Below, one piece after another: positions 10,921 through 22,084 of a stretch of 64,000 bases of DNA. Numbering within the stretch: the first letter of the stretch is position 1; every line of letters begins with the position of its first letter. Source of the stretch: Dipteronia dyeriana (Eukaryota > Streptophyta > Magnoliopsida > Sapindales > Sapindaceae); assembly GCA_032871835.1 (NCBI GenBank), contig CM065303.1, forward strand, positions 23,190,001 to 23,254,000. Direction: 5' to 3'. Made by a program: the position numbers and the translations under genes. The notes under the pieces were generated by a model that ran no database searches, was not told the origin of the DNA, and saw only the letters and a program-made list of their open reading frames with translations.

Positions 10921-11404
10921 AAAGCATTGCCCACCCATACATACATGTAGTCTATTTTATTTGTTGCCTTTAAAACTATGTTTTTCATTTTAATGGTTAT
11001 GATGTATTGACAACATTTAGCAAGGTTCGAGTTATTTTCTATGTCGAAACGTTAAATTTCCAACTATATAAAATTTAATTAATTAATCAATCAAGCTTTT
11101 TTTTGTTGTGTTCCATATATGCATTTTCAAATTAAACTAGCTATTTATTATAGTATGCAATTGGATGCGAATTTCCAATGAAAAGATATTTCACTGTAAT
11201 ATTGAAAGAAATGCGTTAATTAAAAAGAGAGGAGGAGGTTAGGTTAGACTTTGAGTCAAATATCGGTTTCCATATACAGGTGACTTGAAAACCATCCTTT
11301 CGTATTCAATTCATCTGGCAAATGGATTAGTACTGCAAATCACCATACAAAACAAAATGTGACTTGAACAAGATGGATAGTGTAGGGTGTATAGTGTATT
11401 CAAA
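10921..11404. other. Spacer, nothing recognised
   Basis: AT-rich non-coding sequence between the decayed ORF and the foldback hairpins. Confidence 0.5.
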
Positions 11405-11588
11405 TAATTAGATTTTGTGGTTGAAAACTAAGAGTATAGCGACCGATAGGCGACCATTGGCTTAGTCGCCATGTTGTCGATATGCTCTCGGGATTTTTTT
11501 TCAAACGAAGAGCATAGCGGTAACATGGCGACCAAGTCAATGGTCACCTATCGGTCGTTATGCTCTCGATTTTTTAACCACATAATTA
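11405..11588. repeat. Foldback inverted repeat, ~85-bp arms
   Basis: The left arm (AATTAGATTTTGTGGTTGAA... through GCGACCGATAGGCGACC and ATATGCTCTCG) matches the reverse complement of the right arm (...GGTCACCTATCGGTCGTTATGCTCTCG...AACCACATAATT) over about 85 bp with a handful of mismatches. The central loop is only about 10-12 bp (TTTTTTTTCAAACG region). The structure would form a long hairpin in RNA or DNA and resembles a foldback/MITE unit. Confidence 0.85.
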
Positions 11589-11748
11589 CATTATTAAATT
11601 CCTTCGAGTGACCAAGGGGCTACCATTGGCTTCGTCGCCTTAAGGTTGAAATGTTCAAGGTTGTCAAGCAAAAAAATCGAGACTAATACGACCCTAAAGC
11701 AACGACACTGAAGGTCATCCTGGGGGGCGTTTTGGTGTCGGGTTTTAT
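11589..11748. repeat. Diverged GCGACC/GTCGCC module copies
   Basis: Words such as ACCATTGGCTTCGTCGCCTTAAGGT and AATCGAGACTAATACGACC are diverged relatives of the flanking hairpins. No coding potential. Confidence 0.5.
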
Positions 11749-11836
11749 GTGAATGAAAAACCGAGAGCATAGCGACCATTAGGCGACCATGGGCTTGGTC
11801 GCCTTGATGTCGTTATGCTCTCGGTTTTGCATTCAC
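11749..11836. repeat. Second foldback hairpin, 88 bp
   Basis: GTGAATG...AAAACCGAGAGCATAGCGAC at the left pairs with GTCGTTATGCTCTCGGTTTTGCATTCAC at the right, nearly perfectly. The centre contains a perfect 9-bp palindrome pair AGGCGACCA / TGGTCGCCT with a 6-base loop. It shares the GAGAGCATA-CGACC vocabulary with the hairpin at 11405-11588. Confidence 0.85.
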
Positions 11837-12470
11837 TATAAACCCGAGACCATAACGACCCCAGGGTAACCCTAGGCCACGTCGCCTTAAGGTCGCAATG
11901 TTATCAATTTTTAGAGATGATGATTGTTATCGTAATAAGCGACCTTGTGGTGACGAACACATGGTCGCTCTAAGGTCGCTCTAGTGTCAGACTTGTTGAA
12001 AAGTCAAAATTTTGCCACCGATTTCATTTAACCAATAAATTTTCCAATTACAATAACTCTTCACCATATTAATGGGGTGAACCAACCCCTCTACCAACAT
12101 TTTACTCAGCATAAACACTTCAAAAATATTGTATCCTATGACAAAGTCTCTCATTTCTTCTACATACGCTAAACATTCAAGCAAAATCTTTGTTCTCAAT
12201 TTTTCTATGGAATCTTCACAAAAATGTTCGAAAGGTTTGACCTGCAAGAGATGATTACGATCTAGGGACTGTTTAATCACACTAGTTTGCTCATCCAAGC
12301 AAAACAACTTCGTAAGTAAGTACTGTGTGGTTTAGCATCAGTCACTTAATTCTCGTTGTATGTTAAAAAACTTGTATGGTAATATTTACATCTTGTAAAT
12401 CTGATAGTTTTTCCACTAAAACAATTACAGGTTCATCCATGTAAGTAGTAATATTTAAAAAAATTATGTA
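11837..12470. other. Diverged module remains, then spacer
   Basis: Positions 11837-11990 hold further diverged GCGACC/GGTCGCC words. From 11990 to 12470 no feature is supported; a minus-strand open frame at 11987-12307 has no recognisable motif. Confidence 0.4.
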
Positions 12471-12473
12471 ATG

Positions 12474-12975
12474 TTTAGGAATCTTACTGGACAACATGGT
12501 TTTAACAATGAAGGACTGTCAAGGTGGCACGAGGCAGACACAACACAGACAATGGATGAGGACTTGAAACTGACTGACACGTGCAACAAGAATGAATGGC
12601 CATTTCATGTGACTTTTAATGTTTCCACACCCCCAAGTATGAATTGTGATAATTAAGGGCAACCAACCGATGATGTAGTAGATAGTGACCTTATAAATTT
12701 ACAAGCCAAAGATATTTTGGGGAAAGAGTTTATTTCTATTTGTGATGCTGATGAGTATTACAAGAATTTTTCATATGTAACAGAGTTCAGCATGCGTAAG
12801 GATCGGTTGTGGCAGGATAGACATGGACTAATTACAATTCGTAGGTGGGTTTGTTCTAAATAAGGATATAGATCAAAGAAAAATGTTGAAATGACCAATA
12901 AGGTTCGTGGACCTAGAGGGCAGACTCGGAAAAGTTGTCGGGCAACATTCAAAATTAATTTTTACAGGGAGAAGA
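12474..12975 (+). pseudogene. FAR1/MULE transposase, 5' part with FAR1 DNA-binding domain
   Basis: This is the N-terminal part of a FAR1-related transposase. The frame carries stops at 12654-12656 and about 12861, so it is a pseudogene. The FAR1 DNA-binding (zinc-binding) signature is clear from about 12740: DADEYYKNF, 'FSMRKDRLWQDRHG', then 'IRRWVCSK', a stop where a Glu is usual, 'GYRSKK', 'RGPRGQTRKSCRATFKI'. The domain is cut at 12975 by a solo LTR, and the same frame resumes after the LTR at 15187. Members bind DNA near element ends and catalyse cut-and-paste transposition; some relatives (FHY3, FAR1) became host transcription factors. Here internal stops rule out a working protein. Confidence 0.85.
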
Positions 12976-15186
12976 TGTAAATTCCCTTAACCAATTATAG
13001 TGTAAAATATACCTAGAGGGGGTGAATAGGTATATGCTCAAATTTTAATCTTCTTTAAAAACACAAACAATCTTATACAACACTTAGTATAATATCCAAA
13101 ATGATATATGACAAAGCAAATGTTCAAGCAACACAAATCAAATAAGTGAAGAAATTAAAGATGCTAAAAATCAACACAAGATATTTACGTGGTAAAACCT
13201 CCTAAGAGGAAACATCCACCTGTTGATACCACAACCACCGGTAAAAGCAAATCCACTATTTCAAATAAGAGTTACACACTCAAGCAATCAACACATCCTC
13301 TCCAAGCTATCACTCTTACTCTCCTCTTGAACCTAGTGATCTAATAAGCCGACTTCCTATCCAATACCTCCTGTCTCTAGGAAGATTCCTTGCTCACCTT
13401 TCCGGATTTGCTCAACTATTTGAGTCCTCCCGACTCTAGTCAAGACTTCATTGCTCAACAATCCGAGGTTTCACACCTCTTGTCGAGACTTCCACTTGCT
13501 TAGCTATCCAAGTCCTCCCGACTCTAGCTAAGACTTCCAATTGCTAAAATCAAAGAATCACTCTAAGATATGAGACTTTCTACCTTTTCACAAGGCATCT
13601 AAGTGATCATGAATGCAAAACGCAAACAAGCACTCAACATAGAAAATGATGATCAACAAATTCTATAGACATACAACTAGATAGCTAGATTATGCTTTCA
13701 AAGAACAATCACAAATGTATCTAGGCAACCTAAGCATGTTATCAACTAAGAACCAAATCAATGAAATGAATATACCAATTGATGTAGACCTAGTTCTAAG
13801 AAAATGAAATTAAATCTAGAAATAGTCAATCAAGCATAAGGACAAAAGATTTCTAGAAACAATTTCATGTTTATCAAGTTTAGCACAAATCAATCAACTT
13901 ATCACAAATCTAGCTAAACTTGAAAATCAAATCAACAAACCACAAAATGATATCAAAATCACCTTTGCTTCTTAATCAAAAGACATCAATCAATAATAAG
14001 ATCTAAGAAGAAAACTAAGAAGATGATGATTTTACCAACAAGGATAAAAATCACGAACTGAAGATCTGATCACAACGAAAATTCTAGACATCTTTTGGTT
14101 CTGGAAATGGTTGGGGTTTGTATAAATCTATAAGACACTTGAAATCGGTTTTTGAATCAAGTGATTCGGAGTAGAAATGAAGAAGTTATCACAAAAACAA
14201 AAATCAAAATGTTGAGAGAAAAATTCTGCGCTTGTTCTTCAAATTCGTTTTTCTGAACTTGTTAATAAATGTGAGGGAATGAGAGGTTTTAAAGAGAGAA
14301 CAACCAAAAGACCAAAAAAACATGCTTTATGCCTCCTCGAGATGGCGCATGGGCATCTCAGGGCAGAGCAACTTTGGGGCCGAGATGGCCACGCGCCATC
14401 TCGGAATGGTGCCAAGTGATGGCTTATGCCATCGCACCTCTTCCCTTGCGCTCCTCTCCCGTTCTTCGACCGTTCTTTGGCCTTCAAGCTCCGAATTCGA
14501 ATCTGTTAAGGATTACAAATCATAACTCTCTCACGGACATGAACATATAAGATACTCAACACAAAAAATAATAATTCGACTCGATATATGAAGACGAAGA
14601 CAATGTATGCAACATGAGTTGAAAGTGTAGTATCTTTTGACTTAGAACTTGAAATCAATAGTATGAGTAACCGAAATGACCGGAACTCAATCAAGAATGA
14701 TTTAAGACTAAATTCAAGTTCAATATCTATGTTATACAAATATATACACATACAAAAACAATTCACACTAGAATGCAAACCACATAGAGATAGTCTTCAA
14801 TCATGCATTTTCTAAAACATGTTATTTTTATACCAATGCATGAGCATTCATCTTCAAATGTGTGAATGTGTTATACATGGTGCACAACGATGCAGAGACA
14901 CATATGAATGAATTGTATGTGTGTGCCTATAATGGTGCACAACGATGCAGGGATACAAATTTATGAATTGTGTGTTTGTGCCTTTACGCCTTACAAGAGG
15001 AAGAAGAATCTCGATACCTTAGCATCCAAGAATAGTACCAATCCTCTTGAAGATGAAATTTTCATCATGAGAAGTTGTTTTCTTCCTTGAAGCCCGATCT
15101 AATCACGAACCACCTAAGCAATTAAGCAATACAAACAAAGAGCGTTTTGTTATGGAATCAAACCAACACAAATCTAAAACCTAACA
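12976..15186 (-). mobile_element. Solo LTR, SIRE-like family B, 2211 bp (TSD GAAGA)
   Basis: The insertion runs from TGTAAATTCCCTTAACC to ...CCTAACA and is flanked by perfect 5-bp duplications, GAAGA at 12971-12975 and GAAGA at 15187-15191. Its left end carries the CCTAGAGGGGGTGAATAGG motif seen in all related LTRs of this window, followed by the 'CGTGGTAAAACCTCC...AGGAAACATCCACC' block. By comparison with the complete element at 46123-53905 the LTR reads on the minus strand, TGTTAGG...TTTACA. No internal region remains. A GC-rich palindromic island lies at 14339-14438, followed (in minus direction) by a TTTAAAA promoter-like sequence near 14288. Confidence 0.9.
14339..14438. promoter_or_regulatory. 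Hairpin-rich GC island in U3 of the LTR
   Basis: Three palindromes occur in 100 bp. First, arms GAGATG/CATCTC at 14339-14359. Second, arms CCGAGATGGC/GCCATCTCGG with loop CACGC at 14380-14404, perfect over 10 bp. Third, arms GATGGC/GCCATC with loop TTAT at 14418-14433, enclosed by GGTGC/GCACC (14408-14438). The related LTR at 54510-59375 has an equivalent set with different arm sequences but the same CACGC loop. The position just upstream of the presumed TATA region suggests a promoter-proximal element. Confidence 0.75.
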
Positions 15187-17043
15187 GAAGATGTTACGGG
15201 TTGTTACAGAGTTTGTGGACAACTATTGTCATAAGTTATTATCTAGCAATCACAGCCAATTCTACGGTCTCATCGACAAGTTCAATATTGTGATATAGCA
15301 CAAGTGCAATCACTGAGATCAGTTGGTGTAAAAACAACACAAGTGATGAACCACCTTTTGGATCAGTCAGAAAGTTATACCACTGTAGGACACACTAGAA
15401 AAGAATTACAGAACCAGCTCGACTGCTTACGTAGGTCGGCTTCCTGTAATTCAGATGTTGATTCAATTATATCTTACATGACAGCGAAATCTGAAATTGA
15501 TCCAGGATTTTCCTTTTCCTATAGTATTCTTGAAGATGGTAGCATGGGTAACTTATTTTGGTCCGACGCTGTCGCGATGTGACTACAGATATTTTGGTGA
15601 TGTAATGTCATTCGACTCAACGTTCCGAACTAATTCTTATAACCGGCCGCTAGTGATTTTCATTGGTTTGAACAATCATACAAAAACCACAGTTTTTGGA
15701 TTTGGGTTATTGGTGGATGAGACAGTTGATACTTACACTTGGAAATTTCAGACTTTTTAAGAAGCTATGCATGGAAAATGTCCAATTTCGGTCGTTACCG
15801 ATGGTGATAGAGCTATGAGTAAAGCCTTAATGTTAGTAATGGATTATGCCGTACACCGCCTATGTTCTTGGCACCTTAAGTGGAATGTACAGACGAATGT
15901 GGGTGACACCGGGTGTACAAAAGCTTTTACCTATTGCATGTTCACCTACATAACGGAAACAGAGTTCGATACACAGTGGTTGAAGGCTATTAAGATGTTT
16001 GGTTTGCAACATAATGAATGGGTGAAATCATTGTACGGTAAACGGACACTGTGGGCAGAAACCTTCCCAATAAAATCTTTCTTTGGTGGTTTGAGGAGCA
16101 CACAATGGTCTGAGAGTATTAACTCTTTCCTGAATCGGTTCTTGCACAGTAGGCTCAAATTGTATGAATTCATGAGTCATATCGATAGGACAATATCGCG
16201 CCTATGAAACAACGAAATAAAGGATGATTTTGATAGTATTACTGAGCATCCAGTACTAATTATCCATCTGTTACAACTGGAAAAACATGTTGTCGAAGTT
16301 TTTAACTGAAACACATTTCAATGGGTGCAAGATGAAATCAAATCAGAGTCAAAACTTAGTATAGTGAATTGCGTTGATGATATAGAGAGTGTAGTGTATA
16401 CTTTCAAGAAGTTTGCCGATGGTGATAAAACCTGGAATGTGAGGTACAAACCTCGATAAATATTTTCAAATGCTCTTGTAAAATGTTTGAGACATTAGGT
16501 ATTCCTTGTTGCCATGCTTTTAGTGCCACGAAAACCACTAACCAGCAACACATACATGAGACACTCATAATACAGCGGTGGACAATGAATGCCAAGGATG
16601 GATTAGAACTCGAATCTTCTTCTACCGCGTCTACTCCAAATATAATGGAAATTGCTGGGTGAATCCTCTTATATTTTTCCAGCATACATTGTGCAAATAC
16701 ACCTAACAATCTTCTTTTCGTAAACATGTTATGATGATGTAGATATGGAGCTATGAGTTCTAAGTGTAGCAAAATGAGCTATTATACAACAAAATCAACT
16801 GAAAGTTTTAAAGTAGCAAACATGGTGATTGATAAGTTAACAATTCAAATGAAGGGACTACTGCTATCATCATCTACAATAAGGGAAGAAAATGCATATG
16901 GTATAAGAACACAATCCCCAGTTGTAGTTAAAGACCCGGTCATAGCAGCTACAAAGGGGCCGATGAGACAAAACAAAAAATCAAGTAGGAAGGCGCATAA
17001 ATGTGGGAAATGTGGGAAGTCAGGCCACACGAACAAGACTTAA
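15187..17043 (+). pseudogene. FAR1/MULE transposase, 3' part (MULE core, SWIM finger, zinc knuckle)
   Basis: This continues the transposase after the solo LTR. The MULE catalytic core begins near 15580 (DYRYFGDVMSFDSTFRTN, first catalytic Asp in 'FDSTF') and includes VVTDGDRAMSKAL (second Asp) and 'CSWHLKWNV' (15767-15900). A frameshift lies near 15578 and a stop at 15758-15760, with further stops at about 16207 and 16308. A SWIM zinc-finger pattern, C-x-C...P-C-C-H, is at 16471-16515 (KCSCKMFETLGIPCCHAF), and a terminal knuckle HKCGKCGKSGH is at about 16996-17031. This domain order (FAR1 DBD, MULE core, SWIM, CCHC-like knuckle) is standard for the FAR1 family. The many breaks make it a pseudogene. 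Confidence 0.9.
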
Positions 17044-17917
17044 TATGCCCATGTTAAAAATAGCATGGGTGCAATGGCATACAATGGAGATGCCAGAACG
17101 GGGTCCACATCTCAGCCAATCGTGTATGCAGAGTTAGTCCAGTCTTGAGACTCTCCATTTATTATGAACAGTGACGTCTATTTTAACCTTTTGCTTTTCC
17201 TAATACTGAAGTTCCAAGGCCTCCTTTTACCATTCAGTTGAATGACGATGATTTTTCCATGACAAGCTCAACACAAGCTATGTACATGCAACAAAACCAA
17301 TGGTGGAGGCCGCATAGCTTCATGTGATCCATTTCTGTGATATTTAACCTTTTATAATGAAGACATGTAAATACATACGTTGTGTTCATAATTGACCGGT
17401 GTTGTTATGCTTACAACCGAATTTTGTACAATGGTGGGAGCCATTATAAGAAGGTTATAAAACCTTGCCCGCCACATCTATTATATATTTCAAATCGTTT
17501 GTTTTCAATATACACATTCCTATTCGTTTTTTTTATGATGGCACAAACAATTAATTACAATATGGGTTGTATTGGAATAATAATATGTGTAAGTTCAATT
17601 GCAATGGCTCACACATATATTTCATGATGACCGAGTTAGTGAACAACTTTGGGACAAATCAAGACAATAAAACCACAAACATTTTCATAAATATTGATTA
17701 CATTTAAGAAATCAACATCATTTTTTCACTTCCATATATACGTGCCTACTGCCATGTACACATAAGTTTATGATAAATTACACTGTCACTGGAATACCTA
17801 AAGACCTAGCCCACCCTCTTGGAGGGTCTCCTACCTACTAGGACAGTTACAAAAAAGAGAAATTACAAAAACAGTTTTTAAGAAATGGAACCAGTCACAT
17901 TAACATTAACATTACAT
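17044..17917. other. Spacer between convergent decayed genes
   Basis: The end of the transposase frame fades here, and no other gene is supported. Short ORFs (for example 17382-17627) lack motifs. Confidence 0.45.
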
Positions 17918-20890
17918 TTACAAAAAAAAACCCTTCAAAATCATCACATGTAACCCATACAAGAACATCCAATCCATGAATGTCGAGGCTTTCCCTCGTA
18001 ATTGTTGGATAGGTGGCGGTCTCAACTTAACAGGGGGAAAAAATTCATTATTGGCGAGTAATCTGTTATATTGGTCTTTGGCATTTTTCTTCAGAGACAA
18101 CATGTTGTTGTTACCCTGGGAAGAGGACTAAGAACAGAGCTAACAACAAGCATTGACACTGAGATTGAAATTGTAAAACAAGTGAGAAATGTCATAGATA
18201 TGTCAACCCAATAATTGTGCAGTAAATAGATATGTAGGAGATTTTTTAAACACGGAACATACTGATTTCATTTGAAGCGATGCTGGGAAGTTGTCATCCA
18301 TGAATAGGCAAATTAGAAGGTCACAATCAAAGTCATTCGGCTGATTGAGTGCTTTGGCATATAAGATATTGAATTATGCAAATGATAAGGTTGTTGGGAA
18401 GGCAACAAGAATGTCATCACCAAGAACAATGTTGAGCGACTCTATCTAAATGGAAAACAAAATGTACATTAAAGCATATCATGATTAAACTCGAAAAATA
18501 TGGATGAGTAGGGAGTAAAACAACATATGTTACGAGCTTACCATTTTTCAAACTTGGTTAAATCTGGTCATATCTTCCTTCCTACATGGTGGATTAAAGT
18601 CTCAAATTTGACACTCGTGTTTTTTGACGTCCACTAACACCAGATATCAATGATTCTGTAGATCATTGATAGGAATATAAATCTAAGATATGCAAGAAAA
18701 CCTCATTACAAGTAGACATAATAAAATACACAGTATTCACATCATTAAACAAAGGTCTACATAAAATAATGGGGTACTCATGTGTCACCTTTTTACACCT
18801 ACGAAGATTGTACATGTAGGATTCTCGCAATCTTGAAAGAGATTTTTTCAATGATAATTGATTCCCATCTATACAAGTCAAAACAGTGTACTGCGTCCGC
18901 AAAATACATAAAATATATATTACATGTGCCAAATCGTTAAAAAGTCAAAACTATTAACATATAAGTTGAGAATTGAGTGCAAGTTTACTGCATAGTTCAT
19001 AGGCAGGAACCAAGAAAGTTGTGACCTTTTGGACTTACTTTTTTTTTAATTGTACTCGAAAATAAGATTAATAATCTATAAAATTTATCATTAACCATGA
19101 GTAATTGTAAATGAACAACAAACCAACATAGAGAACCAGCTATTACTATTTAAAATTCATGGATTATGAGTTGAAAGAGGTATTTGGCAATGTCACCTCA
19201 CAGTCAACAAATTTGGAAGGTTCTAAGGTTCTGAAACTTTTACGGGTTATACTTAAATGGCCAATATCTACGATAACCTCGCTGAAAATTTGAAAACAAC
19301 AATAATAGACAACACAAATAGAAAACTGGTAAACATCCTAGAGTGGATATAAATAACCTAAAATTCTGCAACATTGTAAATTTAGGAGTACGAAAAACAT
19401 AATCAATGCTTACGATGCTGGTAAGGTTTTGGAAAAATCTACATGATCAATTGTTCATCATATGTATTTAGTGCAATGCATATTCCGAAAGGCTCATATA
19501 TGTACTTTGTGGATGCATAAACAGGTTCGGTAATGTATGGTAAAATTTGATACCGGCTCGGCTTCCGTTTTCGGTTGATCTTGTATTGATTAATCTCCGC
19601 TTGGTAGAAGATTACGACTCCTGTTCGTTGGTATCATCATTCAATGTATCCTAAAAACAGTTTGTAGTCAAATGGAATTGTTGTTTACCTCTTGAAAAGA
19701 AATTGATATTTCTATCAAAATAGACGGAGACAAAATGTTAAAGAAACATGATCAAACCTCATCTAATAATGAAGGAGCGGTAAGGACCGGAGGTACATCA
19801 AAAAGAACAGGTGAGTTCCCATCTTGTAATGTTGGGTCAATAGGTGCATTCATCCAACTCGGGATGGATTTGGAAATGGTCTGTTCATGTTCGGGTAATG
19901 TTTAGGTGTTATTTGATGAAAGCTCAACAATTGGATGTTGTTTTTAATGAGTAGAAAAAGGTTGTGATGGCGCTAGGGGTGGACAATGGGGATGAGGATT
20001 TTGATGCCTGTCTTTCACTACATTGTGTTGGCCTGGTGTATTATGCAAGTGAGTATTCGGGTTGTTGTCCTCCACTGAATTGAATTTGGCATATAATTTG
20101 TCGAATTCGTTTGGATCTCATTAAGTTCACTCTTCAATGTATCCTTGATTTATGTCACCGCTCATAGCACATCATCAATACTTTTATTGTGCCCATTATT
20201 GCTTGTACCAGGTTCTTGATTTGCATGACTGGTACATCCATGTGTAGTAGCATCATATTGACCTTGTGGTGGTGATGTTGGTTGTAAATATCCTGAACCG
20301 AGATCGGCTTCATTGTATGAAAATAAATGGTAATCCTTGCATGGTAATGTGAATTAAATTACATATAACATGGGTAGTTAAATTATAGAATATTTGACTG
20401 GTTACTTCTAACACCACCTTCGCTATACAACAGGATTAAGCATTTTTTTTATCTTCACGTTTGTCCAACAAACGACAGGTATTAGTGTTTTATCCATCAG
20501 GGGAGGCTCTCATCGTAGTGAGTGTAAGTAAAACAATTACAACAAAGAAACAGGGTTAAGAATAAGTCTAATATTACATTATACAGTGATATTTCATACT
20601 AAAAGATAGTAATAATAAAAACATTATTTTGGTTACCTGAAGAATCAACACACAACCGGAATTGCAAGATGTCTTCATCCAATGTCGATTCATTTGAAAC
20701 TTCTGAATCCCTTCACATAGAGAGGAAAAGCACCAACTAGACCAGTTTTTGTAGAAATACTTCCAACATCCCTTAAAGGGATCAAATAGCTCGTTTGAAC
20801 ATAATTGGTTGTTGAAGGAGACAAGATGGTGCCCAACAAAAATAAACACAATGTTACCTTGAATTCATCCTCAGTCGTGGTCATCTCTTC
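17918..20890 (-). pseudogene. Ulp1-type cysteine protease, C-terminal part, decayed
   Basis: Several separated minus-strand pieces fit the C-terminus of a transposon-associated Ulp1 (SUMO-protease-like) protein. At about 18666-18760 a strand reads PLFNDVNTVYFIMST...HILDL, matching the usual 'P-I-N..HWYL-V......ILDS' segment, but the catalytic His position appears to be Thr and the Trp is Val. At 18320-18345 the frame reads QPNDFDCDLLICLFMDDNF, carrying the catalytic-site Gln and Cys (Cys codon 18323-18325), with DCD in place of the usual DCG. The linker (about 19.9-20.3 kb) is Gln/Asn/His/Pro-rich. Stops and missing joins prevent a continuous model. The gene faces the FAR1/MULE transposase tail to tail. 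Confidence 0.6.
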
Positions 20891-21361
20891 CAGTCAATGT
20901 TCTATGTCTTTCAAGAAGATGCCACTAGATGTAATGGGAAACTTTGATTCCCAAAAAACTTTGTTAAAGACATCTCCGGATAAAGAGATATAATCTCCTT
21001 GCTTAGAAATACCCAAGACTCGAGTAAATACACGAGAGTTCATTACAAACCTCCGGCCATGGATGTGAATTGAACAAGTTGTTGTGTCAAAGTTATCAAC
21101 TAGCCACCAACGGATCTTAAGGCATAGACGTTCACAATTGAGGGCGAGTAAGTTGCCAAAGCCTAGAGCATGAACAACCTCTTTTTGCTCTTCGGATAGT
21201 TTCTTCGTAATCCGAGACCACCAAGAGGGAGTACACCTTGTGTTGATGGTTTCTTCATAGCCTAGCAGAAAATCTGTGCCTACTATTTCTTCGTCTGTTG
21301 GAGGGAAATTAGAGTTGTTAAGGATGTCATTTTCACAGTGCTCAAGTTCCTCAGCTGTCAC
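20690..21361 (-). pseudogene. N-terminal domain of the Ulp1-type transposon gene
   Basis: An open frame at 21361-20894 reads '[18 protein letters not shown]...[41 protein letters not shown]'. It is followed in the next segment (20884-20690) by 'FKVTLCLFLLGTILSPSTTNYV'. This G-F-G-x-LL / WLVDNFD / HGR / VLGI pattern is the plant-specific N-terminal region that precedes Ulp1 protease domains in MULE-borne (Kaonashi-type) and related transposon genes. The first ATG of the frame is near 21361, and a GT/AG intron around 20885-20895 would join the two segments. Its function in the element is unknown; the downstream catalytic part looks mutated. Confidence 0.65.
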
Positions 21362-22084
21362 ATTTCAAGCCTCGGTGTCAACGACATGATGTTATCCAAA
21401 TTGGATCTTCTCTTCTACTGGTAACAAACTCTACGTATGACCAATTATTTGAGTATTAAAATGGAAACAAAGTGGTTTTACTTGTTGCAAAAGAATCTAA
21501 CCTTTATTTTCCCATTAGCATCTTTCTTTTTGCATTCCAATTTATTGCAAAAATAAAAACCTCTTGTTTAGTTTACATGCCCAAAATAAGAAGATACAAC
21601 ACTAAATTGAGCCATATGATAATTAATACTCATAAATAATTAATCCATCCCATGTTCGCAATCTTTGGTTTTGAGATGGTGGTCGTGGACGTTGTTTTAT
21701 GACCCCCACCATTGTTCTGTTCACGTTTCCTTGTTTTAACCATTTTCAGTCCCTACATAAATGGTCAAAAATGTTGAGTGAAACATATGGATAAGGAAAT
21801 GATTAGATATATAAATTGATTACTATATGCAGTTCATGGTGGATAATATATAATGCATTCTTCAACGGAATAACTTTTTGTTTGTCTAACAACGTAAGGT
21901 TATGCTTCATATCGTGCAAAAGAGACTAGGACTCAAACTTTTAATATTATATTGTGTGATGTAATGTAAAGTACCTGGGATCCAAGGTTTCTTTTCCTCT
22001 ATCCCACATTCTTGACTTTTCTCCACGGACTAGGTCCTTTTATCTGCTTAAACTCAAATACCCACATACCAATACGCATTACAT
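21362..22084. other. Upstream region of the Ulp1-type gene, nothing else seen
   Basis: AT-rich sequence with no supported gene. It may include the 5' leader of the minus-strand Ulp1-type gene. Confidence 0.4.

Noticed and set aside
11987..12307. 106-codon minus-strand open frame next to the transposase
   Set aside because: No motif and it lies just upstream of the FAR1 frame on the other strand; probably chance.
14239..14550. Overlapping open frames in the GC-rich island
   Set aside because: They result from high local GC inside an LTR, with no motif and no conserved frame in the sister LTR at 58.4-58.9 kb.
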